A DNA stretch of 64,000 nt from an uncultured Phascolarctobacterium sp. GTDB lineage: Bacteria; Bacillota; Negativicutes; Acidaminococcales; Acidaminococcaceae. Made by a program: the position numbers and the translations under genes. The DNA lies in contig NZ_CAADXO010000012.1 of NCBI RefSeq assembly GCF_900753045.1, positions 1 through 64,000 on the forward strand, written 5' to 3'. The notes below the pieces were generated by a model that saw nothing but the letters and a program-made list of their open reading frames with translations, ran no database searches and was not told the DNA's origin. Shown here one piece after another: positions 13,847 to 22,431 of this stretch; within the stretch, counting starts at the first letter, position 1, and each line of letters begins with the position of its first letter.

Positions 13847-14728
13847 ATGATTTCTATTGCAGATTACATTAAAATGAAGGGTGAAAAGTTTAGAGAAAAG
13901 CTGGCATTGGGTTATACTATGTGCGAATGCGACACCCTGCGCTTTAATGAAGGCAACCTGCCTGATTACAGATATTATATTGTGCAGGATTTGTATGCTA
14001 TGCGTTATGACCTTGCTTATGCTCACGAGTACAAGAGAATGTATACCAGACTGCTGCAGCGCATGTCTCCCGGTTCGGAACTGGAGGTTACCTCGCTCGG
14101 CTGCGGCAATATGGTTGATTACTGGTCCTTGAAGCGTGTTCTGCCGGCAAACTGCCGTGTAAGCTATCATGGCGTGGATGTTATTGACTGGGATGACAAA
14201 TTTGCTGCCTGCAAAGGTGACAAAATTGATTTTGCGCTTCAGTATATTTCCGATTATCTCTATGATTGCGACGAGCTCAAATCCGATGTATATGTTTTTC
14301 CAAAGTCCATCAGCGAGATTGATGATGACGAGCTGGAGGCTATCTGCCGGATTATCTCCGAAAAGGGCTTCGCCAAGGACGAGGTACACTTCCTGTTCTC
14401 TATGCGTGCCAACCAATATTCACTGGATCGCGATAGGGCCAAGACCGATAAGATTTGTGCTGCAATCAGGGATGCCGGCATGATGCCTGACGGTAAAAGC
14501 GGAAGCCTGTATACAGGACCGGATAAGATGATTTATAACTGCGATAGAGATTTTAATATTGACGCGCTGCAAAGCACCTATGATATGCTTAACAATTTAC
14601 CCTACATGTGCGACAATTATCATAGCGGCTGCTGCTCCTGCGATTTGTGTGCAGAAAACCGCAATCAGCCGATGCTGAAGACTAAATACATTAGATACCA
14701 AATCTTTACGTTCAGAAAGGTGGCTTAA
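13847..14728 (+). CDS. Methyltransferase-like protein, 293 aa
   Basis: Not assigned to a named family. Residues 82-92 (TSLGCGNMVDY) and the following HGVDVIDWDD look like motifs I and II of a class I SAM-dependent methyltransferase. Near the C-terminus is a cysteine cluster CCSCDLC, which could bind metal, followed by a basic strand. ATG preceded by GAAAGGAAG. It ends 5 bp before the DUF1848 gene, so the two form an operon. The upstream region derives from the same duplicated leader as that of the 9241 gene. SAM binding is inferred from motifs only. Confidence 0.6.
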   Translation: MISIADYIKMKGEKFREKLALGYTMCECDTLRFNEGNLPDYRYYIVQDLYAMRYDLAYAHEYKRMYTRLLQRMSPGSELEVTSLGCGNMVDYWSLKRVLPANCRVSYHGVDVIDWDDKFAACKGDKIDFALQYISDYLYDCDELKSDVYVFPKSISEIDDDELEAICRIISEKGFAKDEVHFLFSMRANQYSLDRDRAKTDKICAAIRDAGMMPDGKSGSLYTGPDKMIYNCDRDFNIDALQSTYDMLNNLPYMCDNYHSGCCSCDLCAENRNQPMLKTKYIRYQIFTFRKVA

Positions 14729-14733
14729 CGCCG

Positions 14734-15672
14734 ATGATTATAAGTGCAAGCAGAAGAACCGATGTACCGACATATTATTCCGACTGGTTTATGCAGCGCA
14801 TCAAGGAAGGCTATGTGCTGGCGCGCAATCCGATGAACGCGCATCAGGTGAGCCGCATCAGCCTTAATCCGGAGGTGGTGGACGGCATTGTCTTCTGGAC
14901 GAAGAACCCGCTGCCGATGCTGGATAAGCTGCCGCTGCTTAAGGATTACATGTATTACTTTCAGTTTACGCTCAACGGCTATGAGCAGGATGTGGAGGCA
15001 GGCGTGCCTCCGAAGGATAAGTTCATCGTGCCCGGCTTTCAGCGTCTGAGCGATATGCTGGGGCCGGAGCGCGTCATCTGGCGTTATGATCCGATTTTGC
15101 TCAACAATAAATATACCTTTAATTATCATGTGCAGCGCTTTGCGGAGCTGGCCAAGCAGCTGGCGCCGTATACGAAGCAGTGCACCATCAGCTTTCTGGA
15201 TATGTATGCCAAAACCGAACGCAACATGCAAGGCTTGGCAGTGCAGCCGTGGAGCCTGGAGCAGATGGATGCTATGGCAAAGGCGCTGTCGGAAATCGCG
15301 CACAGCTACGGCCTGGAGCTGGCAACCTGCGCCGAGGGCATCGAGCTGGATAAGTATGGCATTAAGCATGCGCACTGCATCGACGGCGGCCTCTTTGAAA
15401 AGCTGCTCGGCTGCCCGATGAAGGTGAGCAAGGACAAGAACCAGCGCCAAGAATGCGGCTGCGTGGCAAGCGTCGATATCGGTGCCTACAATACCTGTCG
15501 CAACGGCTGCCGCTACTGCTATGCCAACTTCAATAACGCTATGGTACAGAAAAACAGGCAGCAGCATCATCCCGGTTCGGCGCTGCTTTTGGGTGAAGTG
15601 GGCGAGGAGGACAGAATTACCGAGCGTAAAATGCATTCCTGCCTGGAAAGACAGCAGGGCCTGTTCGCCTAA
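14734..15672 (+). CDS. DUF1848 family protein (radical-SAM-like)
   Basis: 312 aa, the usual length of DUF1848 proteins. It starts MIISASRRTDVPTYY, the family hallmark, and has FWTKNPLPM near residue 55. Near the C-terminus CGCVASVDIG is followed by NTCRNGCRYCYANF, a CxxxCxYC cluster that fits an iron-sulfur site. The reaction is unknown; the family is often annotated as radical-SAM-like repair protein. It is coupled to the methyltransferase-like gene 5 bp upstream. Confidence 0.85.
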   Translation: MIISASRRTDVPTYYSDWFMQRIKEGYVLARNPMNAHQVSRISLNPEVVDGIVFWTKNPLPMLDKLPLLKDYMYYFQFTLNGYEQDVEAGVPPKDKFIVPGFQRLSDMLGPERVIWRYDPILLNNKYTFNYHVQRFAELAKQLAPYTKQCTISFLDMYAKTERNMQGLAVQPWSLEQMDAMAKALSEIAHSYGLELATCAEGIELDKYGIKHAHCIDGGLFEKLLGCPMKVSKDKNQRQECGCVASVDIGAYNTCRNGCRYCYANFNNAMVQKNRQQHHPGSALLLGEVGEEDRITERKMHSCLERQQGLFA

Positions 15673-15820
15673 CCCTGCCTTCTCCCGGAAAACTGTAATA
15701 TGCGTTACAATTTTAAGTGAATTTAAAAAATTATGAGAAATTTTTCACAAAAAGCAGGATAAATGGGCAATATCAGCGAAATACTTGTCATAACAAATGC
15801 CTGATAAAGGGGGATTTATC

Positions 15821-17881
15821 ATGAAAGAGTACACTGGAGATAAGATTAGAAATGTGGCCATTGTGGGTCATGGTGGAGCAGGAACCACGTCCGTTACCGA
15901 AGCCCTGCTGTATCGCAGCGGAGCAATCAGCAGAATGTGCAAGGTTGAAGACGGTGCTACCACCACTGACTATGAACCCGAGGAAATCAAACGTAAGGTC
16001 TCCGTTAACGCCACTTTGGCACCTGTTGAATGGCGTGATACCAAGATTAACTTCATCGACACTCCCGGCTTTGCTGACTTCGTTGCCGAGGTTAAAGGAG
16101 CTTTTAGAGCAGTAGACAGTGCGTTAATCGTGGTTTGCGCAACCAGCGGTGTACAGGTTGGTACCGAACAATGCTGGAAGCTGGCTGAAGAAGCCGGTTT
16201 GCCGCGTATCATTTTTGTCAACAAGATGGATCGTGAGAACGCTGATTTTGATAGCATTTTGGATAACCTGCGCGGTAAGTTCGGTAAGCATGTACTGCCG
16301 TTACAGCTGCCTTTGGGCAAGGAGGACAACTTCCAGGGTATTATAGACCTTTACAAAATGAAGGCCTATCGTGCCAATGGTAATGGCTCCGATGAAATAG
16401 AGATTCCGGATGAGTATAAAGAGGCTGCTGCTGCTGCCCACGAAAAGATGGTAGAGGCTGCGGTTGAAGCAGATGACGATTGCATGATGCGTTATTTGGA
16501 AGGAGAAGAGATTAGCGACGAGGAAATTATGAAATGTCTGATTAAGGGCATTCGTCAGGCTATCATCTATCCTATGCTTTGCGGCAGTGCCTACAAGAAC
16601 ATTGGTCTTGGCCGATTGATGAACGCGATCATCGACTTTACCTATCCGGCAATTCTGAACGACTATATCGTTATGGATAAAGAAACCGGCGAAGAAGAAG
16701 TGCGTGACGCCAATGCTCCGATGGCAGCGTTGGTATTTAAGACAACTTCCGACCCCTTTGTTGGTCGTCTAAGTTATTTCCGTGTATTCTCAGGCTCAAT
16801 TAAAGCAGATAGCGTAGTTTATAACTCCCGCCGTGAAGAAGAAGAGCGTATTGCCAACATCTTCACAATGCGTGGTAAGACTCAGATTCCTATGAAGCAG
16901 GTTCCTGCCGGTGATATCGGTGTAGTTGCTAAGCTGCAATATACCTCTACCGGTGACACCCTCTGCGACAAGAATTCTGAGGTTGAATTCCCGCCCATTA
17001 ACTTCCCGTTGCCGATGTACACCAGAGCGATTTACCCGAAGAAAAAAGGTGATGAGGACAAGATTATGTCCGCTCTGAATCGTCTGATGGATGAAGACCC
17101 GACGATTATCGTTACCAAAAACCCTGTTACCAAGGAAACCTTAATCAGCGGTATGGGCGACCAGCACATTGATATAATCATGGAGCGTATGCAGCGTAAA
17201 TTTGGTGTTGAGGCTATTCTCAAAGCACCGATTATCGAATATCGCGAAACTATTCGTGGCTCTGCCGAGGTAGAAGGCAAGCACAAGAAGCAGTCCGGCG
17301 GTCATGGCCAGTATGGTCACGTAGTTATTAAAATGGAGCCCCTGCCGCCCGGAGGTGGATTTGAGTTTGTAGATAAGATTTTCGGTGGCGCAGTACCTCG
17401 CCAATATATCCCTGCTGTTGAAAAGGGCATGCGTGAAGCTATGGAAAAGGGTATCCTTGCAGGCTATCCGGTTGTAGATATGCGCATCACCCTGCTTGAT
17501 GGTTCGTATCATACTGTCGATTCCTCTGAAATGGCATTTAAAACTGCTTCCAATATCGCCTTCAAGAAGGCCATGGAACAATGCAAGCCGGTGTTGCTTG
17601 AGCCTATTTACAGCTTAAACGTAACCTGTGCCGATTCTATGATGGGCGATGTTATCGGCGATTTGAACTCCAAACGCGGTCGCATTCTCGGTATGCAGAG
17701 CGTAGAAGACGGCTTGAGCGTAGTTAATGCTCAGGTACCCTATGCAGAGATTTCGGAATATGCCGTAGACCTCCGCGCAATTACCCAAGGTCAGGGAACC
17801 TTCGAAATGAAATTCGACCATTACGAAGATGTTCCGCCTAAGATGGCAGAAAAAATTATCGCTGAGCATAAGGAAGCGTAA
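15821..17881 (+). CDS. Elongation factor G-like translational GTPase
   Basis: 686 aa from ATG 15821, behind AAAGGGGGA; an in-frame ATG at 15797 lacks a ribosome site. Domain order is that of EF-G: GTPase with G3 DTPGFADF, G4 NKMDRE and G5 CGSA; then EF-Tu-like domain II (KTTSDPFVGRLSYFRVFSG); domain IV (KQSGGHGQYGHV); and a C-terminal ferredoxin-like domain. It belongs to the EF-G-like (FusA2) branch. The P-loop reads GHGGAGTTS: the invariant Lys before Ser/Thr is Thr, so GTP hydrolysis or binding may be altered. It stands alone, away from rpsL/rpsG. Confidence 0.88.
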   Translation: MKEYTGDKIRNVAIVGHGGAGTTSVTEALLYRSGAISRMCKVEDGATTTDYEPEEIKRKVSVNATLAPVEWRDTKINFIDTPGFADFVAEVKGAFRAVDSALIVVCATSGVQVGTEQCWKLAEEAGLPRIIFVNKMDRENADFDSILDNLRGKFGKHVLPLQLPLGKEDNFQGIIDLYKMKAYRANGNGSDEIEIPDEYKEAAAAAHEKMVEAAVEADDDCMMRYLEGEEISDEEIMKCLIKGIRQAIIYPMLCGSAYKNIGLGRLMNAIIDFTYPAILNDYIVMDKETGEEEVRDANAPMAALVFKTTSDPFVGRLSYFRVFSGSIKADSVVYNSRREEEERIANIFTMRGKTQIPMKQVPAGDIGVVAKLQYTSTGDTLCDKNSEVEFPPINFPLPMYTRAIYPKKKGDEDKIMSALNRLMDEDPTIIVTKNPVTKETLISGMGDQHIDIIMERMQRKFGVEAILKAPIIEYRETIRGSAEVEGKHKKQSGGHGQYGHVVIKMEPLPPGGGFEFVDKIFGGAVPRQYIPAVEKGMREAMEKGILAGYPVVDMRITLLDGSYHTVDSSEMAFKTASNIAFKKAMEQCKPVLLEPIYSLNVTCADSMMGDVIGDLNSKRGRILGMQSVEDGLSVVNAQVPYAEISEYAVDLRAITQGQGTFEMKFDHYEDVPPKMAEKIIAEHKEA

Positions 17882-17918
17882 TTAAACCTGCGACAACTGA
17901 ATAAAGCGTTTATGGGCC

Positions 17919-17953
17919 TGCCGACTGACGTGAGTCAGCCGGCAGTTTGCTTT
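17919..17953 (+). terminator. Terminator of the EF-G-like gene
   Basis: CTGCCGACTGAC (17919-17930) pairs, with one mismatch, with GTCAGCCGGCAG (17935-17946), followed by TTTGCTTT. Confidence 0.7.
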
Positions 17954-18038
17954 GGCCAGAAAAGGCTTTTAGGTAAATTCAGGATAGTTCAGTTTGATTT
18001 CAGTATGCTTTGCGACAATAATACTGCAGTCGCTGGTA

Positions 18039-18067
18039 TTGACTAAGCGGAATAAATATGCTAAAAT
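18039..18067 (+). promoter_or_regulatory. rnpB promoter
   Basis: TTGACT (18039-18044), a 17-bp spacer and TAAAAT (18062-18067). Transcription would begin about 8 bp later, at the first base of the P1 helix of RNase P RNA. Confidence 0.85.
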
Positions 18068-18074
18068 CTACAGT

Positions 18075-18423
18075 TGAGTACGAAAGATGATCGCGGCTGG
18101 CTTTAAGCCAGATGAGGAAAGTCCGAGCTCCACAGGGCAGGATGCCGGATAACGTCCGGCGAGGGTGACCTCAGGGATAGTGCCACAGAAATGTGTACCG
18201 CCTGCATTTGCAGGTAAGGGTGGAACGGTGCGGTAAGAGCGCACCAGCGGTCTGGTAACAGGCCGGCTAGGTAAACCCCATCCGGAGCAAGACCAAATAG
18301 GGGAGGGATGAAGCTGCCCGCTGAGCCTTCCGGGTTGTGTCGCTTGAGCTTGCAGGTAACTGTAAGACTAGATAAATGATCATCACCGCTTCGCGGAACA
18401 GAACTCGGCTTATTGAGTACTCA
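18075..18423 (+). ncRNA. rnpB: RNase P RNA (bacterial type A)
   Basis: Catalytic RNA that matures tRNA 5' ends. Conserved cores are visible: GAGGAAAGTCCGAGCTCC near 18112, CACAGGGCAGGATGCCGG, GGTAAGGGTGGAACGGTG near 18213, GGTAAACCCCATCCGGAGCAAGACC near 18271, and the 3' ACAGAACTCGGCTTA near 18398. The ends TGAGTAC (18075-18081) and GTACTCA (18417-18423) form P1. Length of about 350 nt is usual. Confidence 0.95.
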
Positions 18424-18436
18424 TACCTTGCAAAAC

Positions 18437-18461
18437 GGCTGCCTGATGGCAGCCTTTTTTG
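18437..18461 (+). terminator. rnpB terminator
   Basis: GGCTGCC (18437-18443), TGAT loop, GGCAGCC (18448-18454) and six T residues. Confidence 0.92.
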
Positions 18462-18513
18462 TCTGATTTTGTTTGAGCAGATTTTTTAGCAGAAGAATAA
18501 GTGGTGTAATATA

Positions 18514-19473
18514 ATGAAGAAAAAAGTTTCTTTGGTAGTGCCGGTATTTAATGAAGAAGATAACCTGCACGAGTTTCACAAGCATGCTACCGCTGTTATG
18601 CAGCAGGAAGCCTATGATTACAATATTATATTTGTCGACGATGGTTCGCGTGACAGCAGTGCGCTGATTCTGGCAGAGCTGGCGGCGCAGGACGAGCATG
18701 TGGAGGCCTATCTTTTGAGCCGCAACTACGGTCACCAAATGGCGCTTACCTGCGGCCTTGATCATGCCGACGGTGATGCTGTTATTACGATGGATGGCGA
18801 TTTGCAGCATCCGCCTGAGCTGATTCCGGAGCTTTTGCGCCTTTGGGAGGCAGGCAATGAGATTGTGCAGACCAAGCGCATGGCTACGGAGGATGCAGGC
18901 TTCTTCAAGAACCTGACATCTGCAGCCTACTACAAAATTATCAACACCTTATCTAAAGTAGAAATTACTCCCGGTGGCAGCGATTTCCGTCTGATGGACA
19001 GGATTGCGGTTGATGCCTTCAAGCTGTACCGCGAGCGTGCGCGCTTTATCCGCGGCCTGGTAAATACACTCGGCTTTCATGTTGCTGTGGTGGAATTTGT
19101 GGCACCGCCGCGCTTTGCCGGCCGTTCCAAGTTCAATCTGCACAAGATGCTGCACTTTGCGCTGGACGGTATTACGGCCTTTTCCAACCTGCCTTTGCGC
19201 TGGGCTTTTTACATCGGTATTGTTTTCGGTATGTGCAGTATTCTGCTTTTAGGCCATGTTTTTTATGTGAAATTTGTGACCAACGATGCCGTTCCGGGGT
19301 GGGCAACTACTACAGTCAGTGTTTTGTTTCTTGGAGGAATTCAGCTTGTAGGGATAGGTATCCTGGGCGAATATATTGGGCGTATTTTCGAGGAAATCAA
19401 GCATAGACCACTATATTTAGTAGCGCGTCATCTGCAGAACTGTAACAAAATAAACGAAAATAAAGCAAAATAA
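18514..19473 (+). CDS. Polyprenol-phosphate glycosyltransferase (GtrB/DPM1-like, GT2)
   Basis: 319 aa. The N-terminal GT-A domain has VSLVVPVFNEE at residue 5, VDDGSRD near 48 and the metal-binding DGDLQHPPE near 96, followed by the PGGSDFRLMDR region. Two hydrophobic segments near residues 230-252 and 265-292 anchor the C-terminus, as in GtrB. Such enzymes load a sugar onto undecaprenyl phosphate at the inner membrane face for later transfer to envelope polymers. Weak ribosome site. It follows rnpB and is followed by a secreted cell-wall hydrolase gene with its own promoter. Confidence 0.9.
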   Translation: MKKKVSLVVPVFNEEDNLHEFHKHATAVMQQEAYDYNIIFVDDGSRDSSALILAELAAQDEHVEAYLLSRNYGHQMALTCGLDHADGDAVITMDGDLQHPPELIPELLRLWEAGNEIVQTKRMATEDAGFFKNLTSAAYYKIINTLSKVEITPGGSDFRLMDRIAVDAFKLYRERARFIRGLVNTLGFHVAVVEFVAPPRFAGRSKFNLHKMLHFALDGITAFSNLPLRWAFYIGIVFGMCSILLLGHVFYVKFVTNDAVPGWATTTVSVLFLGGIQLVGIGILGEYIGRIFEEIKHRPLYLVARHLQNCNKINENKAK

Positions 19474-19501
19474 GCGCATTAATATTATAACAAATTAGGA
19501 T

Positions 19502-19530
19502 TTTACAGAAACGGTATTTTGTGGTATAAT
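19502..19530 (+). promoter_or_regulatory. Promoter of the NlpC/P60 gene
   Basis: TTTACA (19502-19507), a 17-bp spacer and TATAAT (19525-19530), about 33 bp upstream of the start. Confidence 0.8.
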
Positions 19531-19562
19531 AGGTATGTCTTAAAAAAGAAGAAAGGATGTAG

Positions 19563-20231
19563 GTGCCAGTGGTCAAACGCAAAGTATTAGTTTTCTGTAT
19601 GACAGTTTTGTTTAGTTTAAGCTGTGCTGTAACAGCTTTGGCTTCCTTCCAACGCGGAGACGATGGACAGGAAGTAGTGGCAATTCAAAAGAGATTGGTA
19701 GAATTAAGCTATTCTATTAATAATATAGATGGTGATTTCGGTCCCGAAACCGAAAGAGCTGTTAAAAACTTCCAAGCTGATAAAGGATTAGAGGTTGATG
19801 GTATTGTAGGGTCAGCTACCTATAGAGCGCTGATGAACAGGGAGATGCCTCCTAACCGTAGCAATTCCGTTGTACGCAACGTACTGCGTTCTGCTTACAG
19901 TGTCATCGGTACTCCATATGTATTTGGCGGAACTACTCCTTATGGTTTCGACTGCTCCGGCTTTACCCAATATGCATTTGCAAGAGCAGGTGTATATCTG
20001 CCGCGTATGGCTGACAGCCAGTTCTACTCCGGCCGTCAGATTTCCATGAGCCAGCTTCGCCCCGGCGATCTGATTTTCTTCACAACATATGAAGCGGGTG
20101 CTTCTCATGTTGGTATTTATGTTGGCGACGGCAACTTCATTCATGCAGGCACCAGCACCGGCGTAACGGTTTCTTCCGCATTCACCGGCTATTGGGGCGC
20201 ACGTTATTACGGCGCTTGCCGCGTTCTTTAA
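19563..20231 (+). CDS. Secreted NlpC/P60 peptidoglycan endopeptidase with PG-binding domain
   Basis: 222 aa, with a GTG start behind GAAAGGA (a second GTG two codons on is possible). Residues 1-27 form a signal peptide (basic start, hydrophobic core, cut after ALA). Residues about 30-88 are a peptidoglycan-binding_1 repeat (GDDGQEVVAIQKRL...FGPETERAVKNFQ). Residues about 100-222 are the NlpC/P60 domain with catalytic Cys in DCSGFTQYAF, His in SHVGIYVGDG and the FIHAG motif. It should cleave D-Glu to diamino-acid peptide links in the wall. Monocistronic, with its own promoter and terminator. Confidence 0.94.
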   Translation: MPVVKRKVLVFCMTVLFSLSCAVTALASFQRGDDGQEVVAIQKRLVELSYSINNIDGDFGPETERAVKNFQADKGLEVDGIVGSATYRALMNREMPPNRSNSVVRNVLRSAYSVIGTPYVFGGTTPYGFDCSGFTQYAFARAGVYLPRMADSQFYSGRQISMSQLRPGDLIFFTTYEAGASHVGIYVGDGNFIHAGTSTGVTVSSAFTGYWGARYYGACRVL

Positions 20232-20239
20232 AGGATTCA

Positions 20240-20270
20240 AGCAGATAGGCTTCGGCTTATCTGCTTTTTC
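20240..20270 (+). terminator. Terminator of the NlpC/P60 gene
   Basis: An 11-bp stem (20240-20250 with 20255-20265, one G-U) with a TTCG tetraloop, followed by TTTTCTT. Confidence 0.92.
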
Positions 20271-20314
20271 TTATGCAAAGTATTGGAAATTTTATTTATT
20301 TATGATATAATAAA

Positions 20315-20475
20315 ACAGGTTATTGGTGTGGGTGATTCATTCTTAATTGACAAGATGGTTAACTCCTGACGGTCCCGCCGCTGTGAAGGCCTTGTGTCTA
20401 AGTCAGCAGTCAGCCCATGCTTTATTCTGAATCCACGGGTGATGGAGGCGGTTGGGTTTACTAATTGCATGGAAT
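20315..20475 (+). ncRNA. Cobalamin riboswitch
   Basis: The core of the B12 aptamer is visible: CCTGACGGTCCCGCCGCTGTGA around 20366-20387, preceded by an A-rich leader, and the later AGTCAGCAGTCAGCCCATGC near 20402 that matches the AGTCAGGAGACC-type strand of the aptamer. It lies upstream of cbiD and is followed by a terminator, the layout of a switch that stops transcription when adenosylcobalamin is plentiful. It probably controls the whole operon 20589-34357. Confidence 0.88.
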
Positions 20476-20503
20476 AATTGTCGTTAGTTAATTCTGTCTT
20501 TAT

Positions 20504-20537
20504 GGCTTTTGTCGGATTCGGCAGAAGTCTTTTTTTA
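20504..20537 (+). terminator. Riboswitch-linked terminator
   Basis: GGCTTTTGTC (20504-20513) pairs fully, counting G-U pairs, with GGCAGAAGTC (20520-20529), followed by a run of T. It is the likely expression platform of the cobalamin riboswitch. Confidence 0.8.
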
Positions 20538-20588
20538 TTATTGATAATCCCTACCATATGGGAAAATTAATTGTGAAGGAGCTGCACT

Positions 20589-21725
20589 TTGGAAGAATAT
20601 CAGTTTTCGCAAGGAAAGGTTTTGCGTTGTGGTTATACTACCGGCAGCTGTGCAACGGCCGCATCCAAGGCAGCAGCAACCATGCTGCTGACAGGCGAGC
20701 GCGTTGAAACTGTGCGCATTGACACTCCCAAGGGCATTGTGCTTGACCTTGAGCCTTTGGATGTAGAGATGACTCCGGATTATGTCAGCTGTGCAATCCG
20801 CAAGGATTCCGGCGACGATCCTGATGATACTAACGGTGTGCTGGTTTATGCCAGAGCCGAAAGGACTGACGGCAGCGGTATCGAGCTGGAAGGCGGCGTA
20901 GGCGTAGGCAGGGTGACCAAGCCCGGTCTGGCGTGTGCTGTCGGCGGACCGGCGATTAATCCCACGCCGCGCAGAATGATTACGCAGGAGGTTGGCAAGG
21001 CTATGGAGGCTGCCGGTTATAACGGCGGCATGAAGCTGACGATTTCTATTCCCGCAGGTGTAGAAATTGCCAAGAAAACCTTCAACCCCCGTCTTGGTAT
21101 TATCGGCGGCCTGTCGGTTTTAGGAACCAGCGGCATTGTTGAGCCGATGAGTGAAAAGGCGCTGATTGAAACGATGTATGTGGAAATCAGAGCGCAGAAG
21201 GCACGCGGCAATAAAAATCTGCTGGTGTTCTTCGGCAACTACGGCGAGGATTTTACCCGCGATGAAATGAAGCTTGATCTTGACGGTCATGTTACCTGCA
21301 GCAACTTTGTGGGTGAGCTTTTGGATTATGCCGTTTACTGCGGCTTTGAAACCTTGCTGCTTATCGGCCATTCCGGTAAGCTGGTGAAGGTGGCGCAGGG
21401 CGTAATGAATACACATTCCAAGTACGCGGACTGCCGCACGGAGCTGTTTGCTCTGGAGGCGATGTTCCACGGAGCTTCGGTGGAGGTAGGACGTGAGATT
21501 TACGGCTGTCTTACTACCGATGAGGTGACCAAGGTTCTGAAGCGGGAGCAAATCTTTGAGCCTGTGATGGACAAGGTTACGGAAAAAATTGATTTTTACA
21601 TGCAGCATAGAGTGCATGGCAAAATAAAAACGGCTGCTTTGATGTTTTCCAATGTCTATGGCATTTTGGGCAAGACCAAGTACGCAGACGAATTAATCCA
21701 GCTACATAAGCAAAAAGGAGTATGA
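20589..21725 (+). CDS. cbiD: Cobalt-precorrin-5B C1-methyltransferase CbiD
   Basis: 378 aa. Anaerobic corrin pathway: methylates C1 of cobalt-precorrin-5B with SAM. Opens with the family block LRCGYTTGSCATAASKAA near residue 12 and has VGVGRVTKPGLACAVGGPAINPTPR near 98. The start is TTG at 20589, chosen because AAGGAG lies 6 bp upstream and the protein length fits the family. First gene behind the riboswitch; the next gene starts 4 bp after the stop. CbiD marks the oxygen-independent, early-cobalt route. Confidence 0.95.
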   Translation: MEEYQFSQGKVLRCGYTTGSCATAASKAAATMLLTGERVETVRIDTPKGIVLDLEPLDVEMTPDYVSCAIRKDSGDDPDDTNGVLVYARAERTDGSGIELEGGVGVGRVTKPGLACAVGGPAINPTPRRMITQEVGKAMEAAGYNGGMKLTISIPAGVEIAKKTFNPRLGIIGGLSVLGTSGIVEPMSEKALIETMYVEIRAQKARGNKNLLVFFGNYGEDFTRDEMKLDLDGHVTCSNFVGELLDYAVYCGFETLLLIGHSGKLVKVAQGVMNTHSKYADCRTELFALEAMFHGASVEVGREIYGCLTTDEVTKVLKREQIFEPVMDKVTEKIDFYMQHRVHGKIKTAALMFSNVYGILGKTKYADELIQLHKQKGV

Positions 21726-21729
21726 GAGA

Positions 21730-22431
21730 ATGAGAGGCAAACTTTATAGTGTTGGTATCGGTCCCGGAGATCCGGAATTAATGACCCTGAAGGCTGTACG
21801 CCTGTTGAAGGAGTGTGACGTTGTTGCATTACCTAAGGGAGATACCGACGTAATGACGGCTAAGGAAATCGTTAATCACGTAGTAGATCTTGATGCAAAA
21901 CCCCAGCTGATTGTTTATATGCCTATGACTAAGGATATGGCAGCAATGGACAAAGCACACCGCGAGGGTGCAGATGCTATTGAAAAGCTGCTTGATGAAG
22001 GCAAAAACGTTGTATTCATCACTCTTGGCTGTCCTACCGTATATGCAACCTGCATTTACGTTCATAAGCTGGTGCTGAAGGATGGCTATGATGCAGAGCT
22101 GGTTGCAGGCGTAACCTCTATCTGCGCTGTTGCAGCTAAGCTGAATACTTCCCTGTGCGAAAGAGCGGAACCGCTGATTGTTCTGCCCGGCAGCTATAAA
22201 CAGTCCGCAGCATTCCTTGATGGCCCCGGCAACAAGGTGCTGATGAAATCCGCAAGCGAAATCGGCCGTGTAGTTGACGAGCTGCGCGAGCGTAAGCTCA
22301 TTAAAAATTCCGGTATGGTTGAAAGATGCGGCCTGCCGGGCGAAAAAATCTATCGTAACCTTGAAGAAGTAGATCCTAAGAGCAGCTATTTCTCAGTAAT
22401 ATTGGTTAAAGAAAAGGAGTTTGATGAATAA
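21730..22431 (+). CDS. cbiL: Precorrin-2/cobalt-factor II C20-methyltransferase
   Basis: 233 aa, of the tetrapyrrole methylase fold. The N-terminal GIGPGDPELMTLKAVRLL motif binds SAM, and the CPTVYATC and GVTSICAVAAKLN segments are typical of CbiL/CobI. It adds the C20 methyl group that is later lost on ring contraction. Its stop codon overlaps the cbiF start by one base (TAATG), indicating translational coupling. Confidence 0.93.
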   Translation: MRGKLYSVGIGPGDPELMTLKAVRLLKECDVVALPKGDTDVMTAKEIVNHVVDLDAKPQLIVYMPMTKDMAAMDKAHREGADAIEKLLDEGKNVVFITLGCPTVYATCIYVHKLVLKDGYDAELVAGVTSICAVAAKLNTSLCERAEPLIVLPGSYKQSAAFLDGPGNKVLMKSASEIGRVVDELRERKLIKNSGMVERCGLPGEKIYRNLEEVDPKSSYFSVILVKEKEFDE

